Shown: in pieces, positions 11,185 through 23,134 of the stretch
Layout: every line of letters begins with the position of its first letter
Position numbering within the stretch: position 1 is the stretch's first letter
The notes under the pieces: generated by a model
Told to the model about the DNA's origin: nothing
The model's database searches: none
What the model saw: the letters and a program-made list of their open reading frames with translations, nothing else
Position numbers and translations under genes: made by a program
Assembly: GCF_932294415.1 (NCBI RefSeq)
Contig: NC_065544.1
Coordinates: 30,491,710-30,555,709, forward strand
Length of the DNA stretch: 64,000 bases
Origin: Quercus robur
Lineage: Eukaryota; Streptophyta; Magnoliopsida; Fagales; Fagaceae
Reading direction: 5' to 3'

Positions 11185-12295
11185 ACATAAAAAAAGAATA
11201 AAAAACTAAATGCAAAATGAATAGTGTCAAATGTCAATGAATACTCGGTTACCATTGTAATAATGTATTTTTACACAACTTTGAATGACCATGTAGCAAC
11301 AATGTATTTTACACAACTTTGTTTTATATTCTTGAAAATTCTTAGATAAATAAACTTTATGCACATTTTGTAAATTAGTGTTGCCGTTGTACTTTATACT
11401 AAAACTGTATTATAGGTTACTTTTTTTATGCCCAAATGATGTCATGTTTATATTTTACTTTTAGATTGTTGTCCACCAAATAATTAGATTCCTACTTCAA
11501 TGCATTGCAATTGATTTGCTTTGACTCTTCTACATCATCATTTCTCTCTATTGAAAATTTTGAAGTCCTTATCTCTAAATTTCATGTGAATTCAGTAAAA
11601 GATGGTAAAGAAGACATTTGATCTTCATATATTTGGATATGTTAATTCCATTGTACAGCTAAAAACATAATTATCTTTGTATAGTTGGATATGTTGAACA
11701 TTTTTAATGTTTAAAATTTAAATATTATCAACTAATTGTCATATTACAGAATAGCATTAAAATTATAAAATATATTGCACATTTGAAGTGTGTAAAGTCA
11801 GGTTTCAATCTATCATAATTTTTTTCTAGAAAAGCAATTGTGTCCAACATCAAACTTGATTGTAGATGTTTTCTACGTTAGAAGGGCAATAGACAACTAG
11901 CACTTGCTAAGACATTTGTGTTTTCACTTTTCACCAAGACCTAGTCTTATTTCGTTTCACTTATCCATATGGAATAGATGAATGAACTTTGGTTCTCGTT
12001 TATCTTCTCTGCTTAACTTTCCAAATTCAACATCATTGTTTTATTTTCTTCTATTTTCAGTTAGAATAGCTTATTCCATGCTTCCTACATTTTTCATTTT
12101 TCTTTTTTAACCTAATCAAAGAAATCGTTGGAGAGAAGAGTTAGTGGAAGCGCAAGAGGGGCACATGGGTTAAACACAGTTTTTGCTCTCAAACTTCGCT
12201 CTTACTAATTGAAAATTGTGATTTAGGGTAATATTTTGAAAAGACAGTGTTTCTTTCATACAATGTGTTTTTATGAATTAATTAAAACGTGAGTT
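11185..12295. other. Intergenic, AT-rich, no feature seen
   Basis: The open frames are no longer than expected by chance, and no repeat structure was recognised. Confidence 0.55.
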
Positions 12296-12519
12296 TAGCA
12301 CACATTCACACTTTAAGTTAAAAGAGTTTTTCCCTATTTTAAAACAAAAACACCCCAAGAGCACTAGTATTGGTGGTGCTAAAAAGTTATATTGCTATAT
12401 TTAGCACCACCAAATACCAAAATGTGGCTACATTGGTAATGCCAAAACCATATGTTTTTTTGGCTCCATAGCTACATTGCACAGCTACTTTTGGCTTTGC
12501 ACGATAGCTCATATGTAAA

Positions 12520-12555
<36 letters not shown>

Positions 12556-13012
12556 AAATTGTTGTGTTCACACTACTTTTTAATAAAAAATTACTTTTGG
12601 TTGTGTTCACATTGCTTTTTAATGAATTATTTTTATTATTTTAATCAAATAACTAAAAATATAGATCTATCAATGTTTGGTGTATTATAAAGTAAGAAGG
12701 TAAAATAGATAAAGTCACTTTTTGTGGAGCCATATTGCTAAATTTATGGCACCACCAATGTGTATGCTCGAGTAGATTTCAGTCTCAATAACATTACTAT
12801 ATTCTTGTGGAATTACAAAAATAGTATGGATCATGAATATTTATTTAAATTTCATGTATTCTTGTTAAACACACATTCACACTTTAAGTGAAAGAGTTTT
12901 TCCCCATTTTAAAACAAAAACACCCCTACGTAGATTTCAGTCTCAATAGCATTACTATATTCTTGTGGAATTGCAAAAATAGGATTGATCATGAATATTT
13001 ATTTATTTAAAT
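12296..13012. repeat. Tandem duplication of about 150 bp, first unit interrupted by a MITE
   Basis: Unit 1 is 12296-12358 plus 12770-12866; unit 2 is 12867-13012. Both start near ACACATTCACACTTTAAGT and include TAGATTTCAGTCTCAATA and ATTCTTGTGGAATT. The MITE at 12359-12769 splits only unit 1. Confidence 0.85.
12359..12769. mobile_element. 411-bp MITE with GAGCAC/GTATGCTC ends
   Basis: The terminal inverted repeats contain ATTGGTGGTGC at the left and, inverted, ATTGGTGGTGCC at the right, with further pairing of TTGCTATATTTAG-type sequence. No coding capacity is present. The interior has an (AT)n tract at 12523-12552. The paired empty site in the neighbouring repeat unit (about 12925) shows that this block was inserted. 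The short TIR motif resembles PIF/Harbinger-type MITEs, but the 3-bp target duplication is not clean. Confidence 0.75.
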
Positions 13013-13214
13013 TTAATTTTGATAAGACAATTCCACTCCCTGATCTTGAGATATTCTAGAAACCACATTTTAAAAAGGACTAAGGAAAAATTAACATAAA
13101 TGGAAGCAAAATAGACATATATGATTTGTACTAAAGAGGCATAATGTTTGTTTTGAAATGAATTTACTCATTCATGTCCCACCTTATTTATTATAAAATT
13201 TCAATTATTTTTGG

Positions 13215-13638
13215 AGAAAATGGTAAGAAAATTTCATTAATAAAAATCATATTGGAATACAACATCCAAATTAGAAGGTAGATCTTCTACCCATACATTA
13301 GTATCTACAGAAAAAACTGCTTTTCTAGCTAGTTCATGAGCTAACTTATTCCCTTCCCTTCGAATATGGTGGAACTAACAAGACTGTAATGCAGACCCTA
13401 GTCTTCGAGTATCATCAACCACATGCCTGTACAAGGTATTACACCATGCCTGAGATTGCAAAGCATAAATAACCCCAAGACAATCCCCTTCTACTTGTAT
13501 ATGAAAAAAGCACATTTCCTAAGTAAAGGTGATTGCTCTATGGGCAGACTGTGCCTCTGCCAAAGCCACTGATTAAGGGAGAGCAATTTTTTGGCTCAGT
13601 GTTACCATAACATCTCCTTTGTGATCTCGGACTACCAC
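13215..13638 (-). pseudogene. LINE RNase H (RVT_3) domain, 3' part, interrupted by hAT
   Basis: On the minus strand the translation runs VVVRDHKGDVM...SVALAEAQSAHRA...VEGDCLGVIYALQS...RREGNKLAHELARKA, the RNase H-like domain at the C-terminus of plant L1-type non-LTR elements. Three in-frame stops break it. The upstream half of the same domain lies at 17852-18180, on the other side of the hAT element. Confidence 0.8.
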
Positions 13639-13863
13639 CAGTGGCGACTTCAGAAATTTTTTCCAAGGTGTTCCTTAACAAACATAAATTACACAATCTA
13701 ATAAAAAGAAAATTTTATATATTGACAATAACAACAATAAAAAAACATGCAAATACATAAAGTTTACAATTATCTTCTACGAGTTTTCATATTTTGAAAT
13801 CGTTGCATCAATGCTACAAGCTACATCTTTTTCAATATACACAACCAAGAAATCATTCATCCA

Positions 13864-15810
13864 CTAATCTTCCATTCGATTGCGCAGTTCATTCTTTATA
13901 TATTTTATTGCTGAAAAACTTCTTTCTACTGTTACAGTAGCAACAGGAAGGGTCAAAGCTAACTTCACAAGCAAATAGACTAACGGATAAGTTTCATGCT
14001 TCCTTGTGTTCACTAACTTTTCAGCAAGTTCACTAACTCCTTGAAACTCTAAAAACAAGCCATTGTTGCGCATATTAAAAATGTAATTCTACAATTGAGA
14101 GTTAAGTGCCAAGATATCTATCCCAAGAAAATCAGATGGATAGAACTTCGCTAGATGTATCAACTTTTCCTTATCAAAAGCCACAAAATGAATTACTTGG
14201 ATTCAAGCAAGCCATACAAAGTAGCAAATCGGTATTCGCCTCTGAAAACCGGTTGTTAAGCTCTTGAATTTGCATATCTATGACTGTGCAGAATAGCTCA
14301 ACATGATAATGATGTAAATTTGTATTTTTTTGGGTGTTGCGTCGCGGCCTCCCACTAACTACAAATATTTCATCCATGTTCAAAATAGGAATATCATGTG
14401 TGGTACAAAATGAAAGACTTCAGTCAATAAAGATATCCATTCATCATCTCTCATCACTTGCAATTATTACTTAGACACTTTAACAAGATCCATAGCATTT
14501 ACTATATCTTGATTTTTTTTTTTTTTTGCAATGCTATTGACAACTCATTTGTGATCCCTAAAATGTTTTTCATCAAGTGTAGAGTAAAGACAAATTCAAA
14601 AGATAGAATTGACCTCATAATAGATTGAGCTTCAACTTTTTGGTCGAAGAGGCCATCTTCTTCAATAATCTCAAGTACATTAACAACAACACAGAACATC
14701 AAAATCAAGTTGAGAATAGTCTCATAATATGATCCCCAACGTGTATCACCAAGACATTTAAGATTTATCTCTTGATTCAAACCTTGCCTGCTTCTACGTA
14801 CACCATTCTCTGAATCTTCTTTAATTTTGGCAAATTGTGTATCTCGAAGAGCATCTCGTCTCTTACAAGAGCCTCCAACAACAGTTACTAAATTACTAAC
14901 CACATAAAAAAATTCAGCAATATTAATGTGATTTTTAGCAACAGCAATAAGTGTCAATTGAAGTTGATGAGCAAAACAATGGACATAAAATGCTAACTTA
15001 TTCTCTTTCAAAATTAAAGTTTTGAGACCATTGATATCACCTTGCATATTATTAGCCTTGTCATAACCTTGCCCACATAAGTTTGATAAATTCAAATTAT
15101 GTTCACAAAGTAAACATTCAATAGCATGTTTGAGTGACAAAGCGGTGGTACTACATGTATAATACCAAGGAATCGCTCTATAATAATTCCTTTTTTGTTC
15201 ACATAACGAAGAACGAGGGCCATTTATTCTTTCACTGAGATATTACGTGACTCATCAACTAATATTGAAAAGAACCCATTGTCAAGATCCTTGATGATGG
15301 CTTTGGATGTTTCACGTGCAATTGCATTCACAATGTATTTTTGAATATCAGGATAGGTAAGCTTGCAATTTTTCGGAGCTTTTTGCAACACTTCATTGAT
15401 AGATTCATTGTGATCTCCCAAAAATTGTAGAAGCTCAGGAAATTTCCTTTATCACTTGAACCTTAAGATTCATCGTGACCACGAAAAACTAATCCCCGGC
15501 ATAAAAGGAATCGTATGCAATCAACTATTGCATTTAATTGAACCCGATATTCAATTTTATCTTGATTTGATTGTTTAACCAAAACATTTTGAATGTGTTA
15601 CTTTTCCTTCAATAGACCTTCACTCTTTTGGATAGCTTGGTTATGAGCACTATTAACTCCTCCAACATGGGAATTTAACTTCTCTTTCTGATTCCAAAGT
15701 TTGAATCCCTTCGTTACAAAAGTGTCACATTTTCCTTGCTTACCAACATCTTGCCCAAATAGATAGCAATAAAAACAAAATACTGCATCCTTGTTTATAC
15801 TATATTCCAA
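13864..15810 (-). pseudogene. hAT transposase (TTF zinc finger, DUF4371-type core, hAT dimerisation), broken
   Basis: The order on the minus strand is: a TTF-type zinc finger segment (15810-15598, with CFYCYLFG and a later HVGGVNSAHNQA); a DUF4371-like catalytic region (15421-15224 with FFSILVDESRNIS, and 15140-14502 with GQGYDKANNMQGDINGL and FYVHCFAHQLQLTLIAVAK); and the C-terminal dimerisation motif (14073-13864, TLPVATVTVERSFSAIKYIKNELR). The catalytic RNase H-fold acidic residues (the D of VDES and of GQGYD) are visible. Stops and frame changes between these blocks mean no functional transposase. Family knowledge: this group is annotated in plants as zinc finger MYM-type protein 1-like. 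Confidence 0.85.
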
Positions 15811-16111
15811 CCAGTATCTATTTTTATACCATTTGGATATAAATCAACGGGGCTTTCCAAAAAAATATGATATAGGGTACTCATCACAATGTAAAACAGG
15901 TTGACAAGGGCTTTTTTGTAAATAATATCTTCTTATTTCATCATGATGACTAGGTTGATAATATGATATCTTTTCTCGTAGCCCAGGATCTTAAGGAAGA
16001 TTTTCTAAGTTAAAATCAACACGAATTCGCTTAGAAGATGAAGATGAAGATGAATCTTGCACAGGAGATGAATCTTGGGTACGTGGTTTTCTTATCAAAT
16101 ATTTATCCATA

Positions 16112-16741
16112 ATTCTAGCAAAAGAATAAACAATAAACTATAAATTCATTTGAAATATTAATAAAATTATTAATTATTGTTGTTTAGTTATTTCATTAAT
16201 TTGTTTGTCTTTTATAAACTATAATTTGTTATATTGTTGTTTCATTGATTATAAAATTATTAATTGTTATTTAGCCTAACATAATTTAATTTATTTGTCT
16301 TTTATAATGTATTGGTTAATTATACTGCTTTAATTATTATTTTTTTAGCATAACAATAAACTATATTGCTTTAATTTGTTTGTAATTAATTATACTGCTT
16401 TAATTTGTTATATTGTTTAGCCCCTCATTCTAGCAAAAGAATAAACAATAAACTATAAATTCATTTGAAATATTAATAAAATTATTAATTATTGTTGTTT
16501 AGTTATTTCATTAATTTGTTTGTCTTTTATAAACTATAATTTGTTATATTGTTGTTTCATTGATTATAAAATTATTAATTGTTATTTAGCCTAACATAAT
16601 TTAATTTATTTGTCTTTTATAATGTATTGGTTAATTATACTGTTTTAATTATTATTTTTTTAGCGTAACAATAAACTATATTGCTTTAATTTGTTTGTAA
16701 TTAATTATACTGCTTTAATTTGTTATATTGTTTAGCCCCTC
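16112..16741. repeat. Tandem duplication, 2 x 315 bp, inside the hAT element
   Basis: Unit 1 (16112-16426) and unit 2 (16427-16741) both begin ATTCTAGCAAAAGAATAAAC and end TTGTTTAGCCCCTC. They differ at only a few bases, so the duplication is recent compared with the decay of the transposase. Confidence 0.92.
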
Positions 16742-17239
16742 ATGCACATTACACTAAAAGAGCCAGACATTACACATCCCATGTGCAACACAATAATTAA
16801 AGCAATGTAATGTGCATCACATTACACTGTTTTAATTATTGTTTACCCGGCCCCATGTGCCCATCAGCCTATCTACCCCCATTCTACTCAACAGACAAGC
16901 ACAAACCTCATGCCTGATGCCCCTAATCACAATAGCCAGCTGCCAATCAGAAAATTTCACAATCACAATACACATTACACTAAAAGACAATCAATATCTC
17001 ACCAACACCAACACCAACACACACTGACCAACACCAATGGATAAGATAAAGCTAAATTCAAAAAGACAAAAAATAGGCAAAAAACAAAATATTAATAAAG
17101 CTAAAGAGTAAAGATTCGGCCAGCCAATTAGAGACTCACAGTTCAAAAGAGAGAGAGAGAGAGTTACTGAGTTAGACTTTTAAAGAATAAAGAGAGAGAG
17201 AGAGACTCATTCATTAATTTCATTTCATAGTTTTTATTT

Positions 17240-17279
<40 letters not shown>

Positions 17280-17851
17280 CCTTGAGGGAGGGAGCACTGA
17301 GCACCGGAGCAAAGCGATCTGCGATGAGGGGTGAGCGACGAGCGATGACGACGACGAGTGAGCTGTGAGCGACATGACTGTGGGTTTGGTTTGCTCTATA
17401 TTGGGGTTTGGTTTTGGTTTGCTCTATATTGGGTTTTTTTTTTTTTTTTTTTTGATAAATACCTCTGTATTGGAGTTTGTTTTGATTTTGCTCTGTATTG
17501 ACTGTATTGGAGTTTGGTTTTCTCTGCCAACAACGTGACCGTGGGTTTAATTTTTGATTTAGTGATTTGCTCTGTATTTTTTTTTTTTTTTTTTTTTTTT
17601 GAGAATCCATGGGTTTGCTACATTTGTAATCTATTGGGCTCACCGTGGGCTTGGCTCTGTTACAATTTTTTTTTTTTTTTGCTTGAAAGTAGAATGGATA
17701 ATTTTTTTTTTTTTTTTTTTTAATTTGAGGGTGTTCCTAATTTTGTGATTAAGGGTGTTCCTAATACAGATTAAATATAATTTTTTCTTTAAATTTTTTT
17801 AGGTCAGGGTGTTCTTGGGAACACCCTGAGCTGTATGTGGTGTCGCCACTA

Positions 17852-18190
17852 ACTACCACCCCAATGCCTGCACAACCTAAACGATCAAAGAGAGCTATGT
17901 TGAAATTTACCTTATAGCAATTTTCCGGTGGGGGAGACCAATGTGCTACCCTTCTCGGGCTTGGGTTATGTATATGTTTTTTTGCTTCCAAAAACTCCAC
18001 TACCAAAGCCTTAGCCTTATCTCCAACTTCATGCAATGGCCAAGTCCCTTGATTTTTCCTGTATTCGATTCCGCCTTTACCACAAACTCCACACAATGGT
18101 GGAAAACGGAGCCACACGATAACCCAAGCTATTCTGCATCACGTCATCTAGCAAGTCGAAGAAACTTCTATGCTTCTTATTATACAAATT
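17852..18190 (-). pseudogene. LINE C-terminal region upstream of the hAT insertion
   Basis: The minus-strand frame carries HWSPPPENCYKVNFNIALF followed by GCAGIGVVV, the start of the RNase H domain in plant LINE ORF2; the catalytic Asp of the usual N-V-D motif is changed here (NFN). It joins in frame logic with 13638 and downstream once the hAT and one TSD copy are removed. Confidence 0.78.
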
Positions 18191-18461
18191 AGCAAATGTT
18201 ATATTTGATCTTCAAACTGATTGAGTATGAGAACAGAGCCAAAGAAAATTTCGTAAAGTTTCAAATTTAGTACTAGGTAAATGGAGGTATAAGAGTTAAA
18301 GTATTTTTTCATTATTCAAATTAAAAAACAAAAGACAAAGACAAACTCCCATGTCAACTTTTGCATTAAGCTCCTATGTGTCATCTCACATGCACTGAAT
18401 CTACGTTCCCTTAACCTAACCGTCCACTCACTAATGTAAAATAATTGTGTTATCTTCATTT

Positions 18462-18493
<32 letters not shown>
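18462..18493. repeat. (CT)n microsatellite
   Basis: About 15 CT units lie just upstream of the kelch pseudogene, a common place for such tracts in plant 5' leaders. Confidence 0.9.
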
Positions 18494-18496
<3 letters not shown>

Positions 18497-19129
18497 ACCC
18501 TAACCTAAACTCCAATTTCTAAAACCTCAAATGGTGAAATCAAGAAGATCAAGGTCTCTATGAATCCGGCATAGTTTTTGGTGGTTATAACGGATTAGAA
18601 CAAGAACCAACTTTGATGAAGGGTGGGGCAAAGTTTAAATGGTATTCAATTCAAGTCCCTTATGTAGAGTCAGATGATACAGAAGAGGAAGAAGAAAAGC
18701 TGAGTCCATTTTCCATAGTGGAGCTTCACAAATTGCTTTCCTTTGTAGCTCGATTTAAATTCATCTATATATTGTCTTAGCCGAATGAGGACAAAGAAGT
18801 GGATTTTCGATGATGGTTATTGTTGGAAGCTTGGTCCTCAAATGAATGTTCCTAGACACAATCCTCATACCATTGTCCTAGATGGTAGCCGGAGACAAAT
18901 ACATTTGGATGGAGAATCTGAAAGATTTGCGGAAGCAATATAAAACAAAATTTATATTTTCATTTAAAGATCGTTGTACTACACAACCATGGATTCTAAA
19001 TAGAACAAAATTGTGTACCTCTTTTAGCAACCCAAAGGTGTTGCCTCCCAAAATATTCACGTGTCTCTCTTTATTTCTTTTTGGGTTTTCAAAAGATTGC
19101 AATATCACTCAGTAGTTCTGATGGCCAAC

Positions 19130-20215
19130 TCCTGATATGATATTTAAAATCTTATTTTTATTTAAAACTTCTAAAACCCAAGAGAGAGAATGGACGTGGG
19201 ATCCTTAGGGATCCTAATCTTCAGCAGTAGGATTAATCAATAACTTTTGAATGTTATTGATTATCTTGAAACTCATTCCTTAATTTTCTCAACCATATCA
19301 AGAAAATATTTGAACTTCTACAGACTGCAATAATGTCCATCAACACATTGCAATTAACCCCTGAAGATTAGAGAATTACATATGAGGTCCCATTACTACA
19401 ATTTTATATCTGTGTCCTTTCGCCACACTATATTCCCACAAGCCATTAGGACTAGATTAATATCACTGTCATGTCCCTAGCTTCTGTAACCCTTAATTTC
19501 TTGATTTCATAATTTCTATTGGACTCCAGAATATCTTTGAAAAACTCTTTATATATATATATATACACAATATTATATATATGAAAAACACTTTTGAAAA
19601 AAAGTCACCGGTCGATTTTTTTTTGAGCCAACTTCAATATGAAAATCAACTAAATATATTATCTTCTTTAGAGATTGGTGGATTCATTGTTGAGAATTTA
19701 CATATTTTACTCATTACATACATAACCCAACAAGTCTGTATATAGCCTTTAAAAAGAGCATCACCAGTTGACATTGTCAAAGTTATGTGCATACTAAATA
19801 AATATACACAAACCTCTCATATTTGAGGACAATAGGAAAATTGTGACAGAACAACATTTTAACTAACAGTGATCACTCCATAAGGTGTTCTTGATTATAT
19901 CCAATTCAGTGTAATATAATTATTACATTACACCCACTTGTTTACTTAAAGTCACTACCTTAATGATGGAGTGAATCATCCTATCATATAGTAGCACAAC
20001 AAGTGTAGGCTTTAGTGGTGGTATTCAATAATATCCACAGCCTAGAACAATTTAATAATTTATGAAAAATCATTACTCTTTGTCTTTGGTTCTTTAACCA
20101 TTAACATGATTTTTCTATAGAGTTGACATCACATACCACATTTAAACAATAAAATATACCTATTTATGTATGTAAAAATATAATTTATTATCAAATAAAA
20201 ATGCATAATATTGTT
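19130..20215 (-). mobile_element. LTR-retrotransposon-like insertion in the kelch pseudogene
   Basis: This non-coding stretch between kelch segments, read on the minus strand, contains phrases typical of copia LTR/leader sequence, such as ATATAATCAAGAACACCTTA followed by a GTGATCACTGTTAG segment. No terminal repeats or target duplication were resolved, so the edges and class are tentative. Confidence 0.35.
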
Positions 20216-20656
20216 TTTGAGGGCGCATAATTTGAACAGATTCTTGACCTAGTGTGCGGAACCTGGGAACCATTGCCTAATCCTCCATCTCATATTACTC
20301 CCTTTGGCACAGTTTCCGTTGTTTTAGAGCACACTAAGACAAATTCTTGTGACTTCACTCCTTAGGAACAACTCCAAGGTCCATTATGATTATGATGGTG
20401 ATTGTGTGGTTTACATATATGATGTCCTTACTCATTGTTGGACAGAACTTGACTATCCCCCCTTTCAATCTACGTTGTGGGTCTTCAATAACGCATTCTA
20501 ATAGAGCTTTAGTAACTGCTGATGATACTCACTACTAGGCTTTGCTCAAAGAGGATGATATGTTTTTGGTTGCCCATGCCTACAATCTATGTAAAAATGA
20601 GTGGTTCAAGGGTTCTATCAACATTGAGAGAAGAATCATTACGATGAAATAAACAT

Positions 20657-21680
20657 TGATAGGCCAAAAACGAATTGACCCCTTGTGATAAATTAACCAA
20701 TTAATTTAGCCAAGTGAATTAATTAAGTTAATTAACATGCAAACGTGTGGTAGCACAAACAAATCACCAATTAACTAAAGTATGTAGCGGAAAATAAATA
20801 ACACGGTGATTTGTTTACGAATGGGGAAAACTTAACGGTAAAAACCCCATCGGGTGATTTTTAGGTCTTCACTCCCGAAACTCCACTATTATCACAACAA
20901 GCGGTTACAAGTAAAAGAATCACAGTACCTTATACCAATCTACAGCTGAACCCTTACCCCAATACCCAATTGGACTTGTTCTGTAGTGATAGTTTCCCTT
21001 TTTGATGCATGGCTCCCAAGTACGTGACTAACCAATTGCGCGGATCCCAGTACGCGACTTCAATCACCAACTAGAGAAGGTTGTTGGCTGCAAAGTTCTT
21101 CAGTTCATCCCAACGATGAAGATTAAGAAGATGCTTGGTCACAAAACCCAATGGTGCACATATACAACAACTTCTTCACAAGAATGATGAACTAGGGTAA
21201 AACTTTGTCTCCGGTCACAATTTGCTTGAACAAACTTTTCTCAAAACTTGTGCAACTTGTGTACACTTTGATGGCCCTTAAAACAATCCTTTTATATGTC
21301 TAGGGTTAGGAGAAAAGAAGGCCCAAAGACACATCTACGAATCCCAAGAAAAACATATCAGAAATTCTGTTTTTGTAAACCTCAACAGATAGAAGCTATC
21401 GAGCATCTGTCGAACTAGCTATCGAGCCACGAGACTAAAACAGCTTCTTAAACCTCGACACATGCTAGCTGTCGAGCTTTAGTAACTCTGCACTTTCAGC
21501 TTGTTTTCTTGGAAAGACTTAAAGGCTTCAACACTTGATCTTGAAACATGGTTTCTTGAAGTATTTAAACACATCCTAAATTTACCCAAATACAAGTAAA
21601 GTGCGTTTTGTCAAAGGATAAACCAATTACATAAAATAGTGACATATGTTCCTAACAAGTGAACCACATATGTCCTAACA
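20657..21680 (-). mobile_element. Solo LTR (copia-like), about 1.0 kb
   Basis: On the minus strand this starts TGTTAGGA and ends CCTATCA. It shares with copia LTRs B and C in this window a GCGGAAAATAAATAACAC stretch (here at about 20787) and clustered TCGA words (AGCTATCGAGC, ACAGCTAGCATGTGTCGAGG). No internal genes flank it. A second CCTAACA 23 bp further on makes the right edge ambiguous (21657 or 21680), and I could not confirm a 5-bp TSD. Confidence 0.6.
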
Positions 21681-22353
21681 AACTCTAGGTCATATAAATG
21701 ATCCAACTCCTATCCACTTAGGTGGTACCAAATTTTGCCTTTTATTTCAATCCTACATCCGTCATTCGTGGTTATATGGAATGCTGATATCTGACGTGAA
21801 AGCATGACCGGTATCTCGATTCTATTGTATTTGATTGGATTTCAAGGAGGAGGAGGATTTGCTCAGTTTTAGGAAGCTGCATATTTCAGTCATTTCAACC
21901 CAGAAATATCGTCTGGATCACAGCGTAGATTTTTGTAATGTCGTGTTGTTGTAAGTTTTCTAGCTGTTTACAACATCCTCACGGCGCTTCTAAATGTCTA
22001 AATGTAACATTCTGTCTAATAAAAAATTAACATTACTGCAGGGATGGTGGTGCCTTTAATGGCACCATGCAAAAGAAACTAAAGTTATGTGTAGATTAGT
22101 GTGGGTCACTTCCTTTAAGGGTATATTTCTCCATTCCATCCTCTTATGCATGCACAATTTTATTGATGACATTGTCAAATATCCCCAACATAACAACATA
22201 TTAAATATGTCTCTGTGTTGTGTATATTTCAGCGGGTTGTTATTAGTTTGCATATTTTGTGTGTATTTATGTGAATGGAATGGTTGTGGGATGATGATTT
22301 GGCTAATAATGTGAATTTATTGTTTTAAATGTTTTTTGTACTTTCAAAGATTG

Positions 22354-23129
22354 TGTAGGGATAAAGGCCCAAGATCATATATTGGGGCTTGGGCTTTGTC
22401 CGAGGATATTGATAGGTCTGAGGAGGAACAAACAGCTATTAGGAGTTCCTAGTTAAAGTCTTATAAGTAGGGGATGAGTGGAGGATGATCTGAGGAGGAA
22501 CTCCTCCTTCGATATGATAAATGCAGCTCAGATATGTATTCCAACAATTAAAGTGACCCTCCAAGAAGCTCCCATGATAGGAACGTGCCTTACGAACATA
22601 CTAGAAAGAAGGAAACCCAAAAATATCTGAGGGAAAACTGCTACCACCACATTAAATGCATTGCAGCTACTTTTTTGGCCACATTTATGTGGAGAAGACT
22701 TTTGAACAGTGCTGTCTTGGCCACCACAACTCACAAAAAGCCAGAGAGGGTGTCTAATGAGACGGGTACTCAAGTAGGGGTTTAGATGATCAACAAGTAT
22801 AAGACCAAGATGACCTAAAATGAGCTATATAATGTGAGAGACCCTCTATGAGAAAGGAATCGAAAAAATAGAGAAAAACACTGTAGCAATCTAAATTATC
22901 TTTGTATTCATCTGTGATTAATTTATACAAGGGGGACCTCCTCGGACTAAAAGTATATTAAGATCAAAATCTATTATTTGTGTTTGACTATCATTCAAAT
23001 CAAAACTAGCCGTTTTTCAATTTATTAGGGCCTAGTTCTTCGACTCACTCTCTACAAATTTATTATATTGGGTTCATTGGGCCAACATCCAATACGTTTT
23101 GGGCTTGGACTATAAATCGAGACCCTACA
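22354..23129. mobile_element. Solo LTR, 776 bp, TGTAGGG...CCCTACA
   Basis: The ends TGTAGGG and CCCTACA are perfect inverted copies. The flanks GATTG (22349-22353) and TATTG (23130-23134) agree at four of five positions, consistent with a 5-bp target duplication. There is no coding. The right half contains a TATA-like GAGCTATATAATG (about 22822) and TTTGTATTCATCTG, as expected for the U3/R region. It looks like a recombination remnant of a full LTR element. Confidence 0.8.
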
Positions 23130-23134
23130 TATTG

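Larger units (their letters stand above)
13639..17851 (-). mobile_element. Complete but degenerate hAT transposon (4.2 kb, 8-bp TSD)
   Basis: The element starts CAGTGGCGACTTCAG and ends TGTCGCCACTA, giving short hAT-type terminal inverted repeats. The flanks ACTACCAC (13631-13638) and ACTACCAC (17852-17859) form a perfect 8-bp target duplication within a LINE RNase H domain. It encodes, on the minus strand, remnants of a zinc-finger MYM/TTF-type hAT transposase. The 5' part (plus-strand high coordinates) is non-coding and rich in GA tracts (17146-17275) and poly-T runs, and it contains a 315-bp tandem repeat. Confidence 0.9.
18530..21960 (+). pseudogene. Kelch-repeat protein pseudogene, split by two insertions
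   Basis: Scattered plus-strand segments read as kelch blades: IVFGGYNGLEQEP near 18570, MNVPRHNPHTIVLDG near 18845, VCGTWEPLPNPPSHITPFG near 20255, YDVLTHCWTELDYPP near 20420, and a tail-like segment (SFRKLHISVISTQKYRLDHS) near 21865. Stops and frameshifts separate them. About 1.1 kb of unrelated, LTR-like DNA (19130-20215) and a 1-kb LTR (20657-21680) interrupt the series. Kelch proteins of this kind form beta-propellers for protein binding, often in F-box proteins, but no F-box was found here. A host gene destroyed by insertions is the simplest reading. Confidence 0.6.

Noticed and set aside
17239..17643. 134-codon minus-strand open frame
   Set aside because: Built from poly-lysine and Ser-Leu repeats read through A-tracts and a GA microsatellite in the hAT leader; no family resemblance.
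18490..18510. Telomere-like CCTAACCCTAACCTAA
   Set aside because: Only two to three imperfect units beside a CT microsatellite; such telo-box-like words are common in plant leaders, so no interstitial telomere is claimed.
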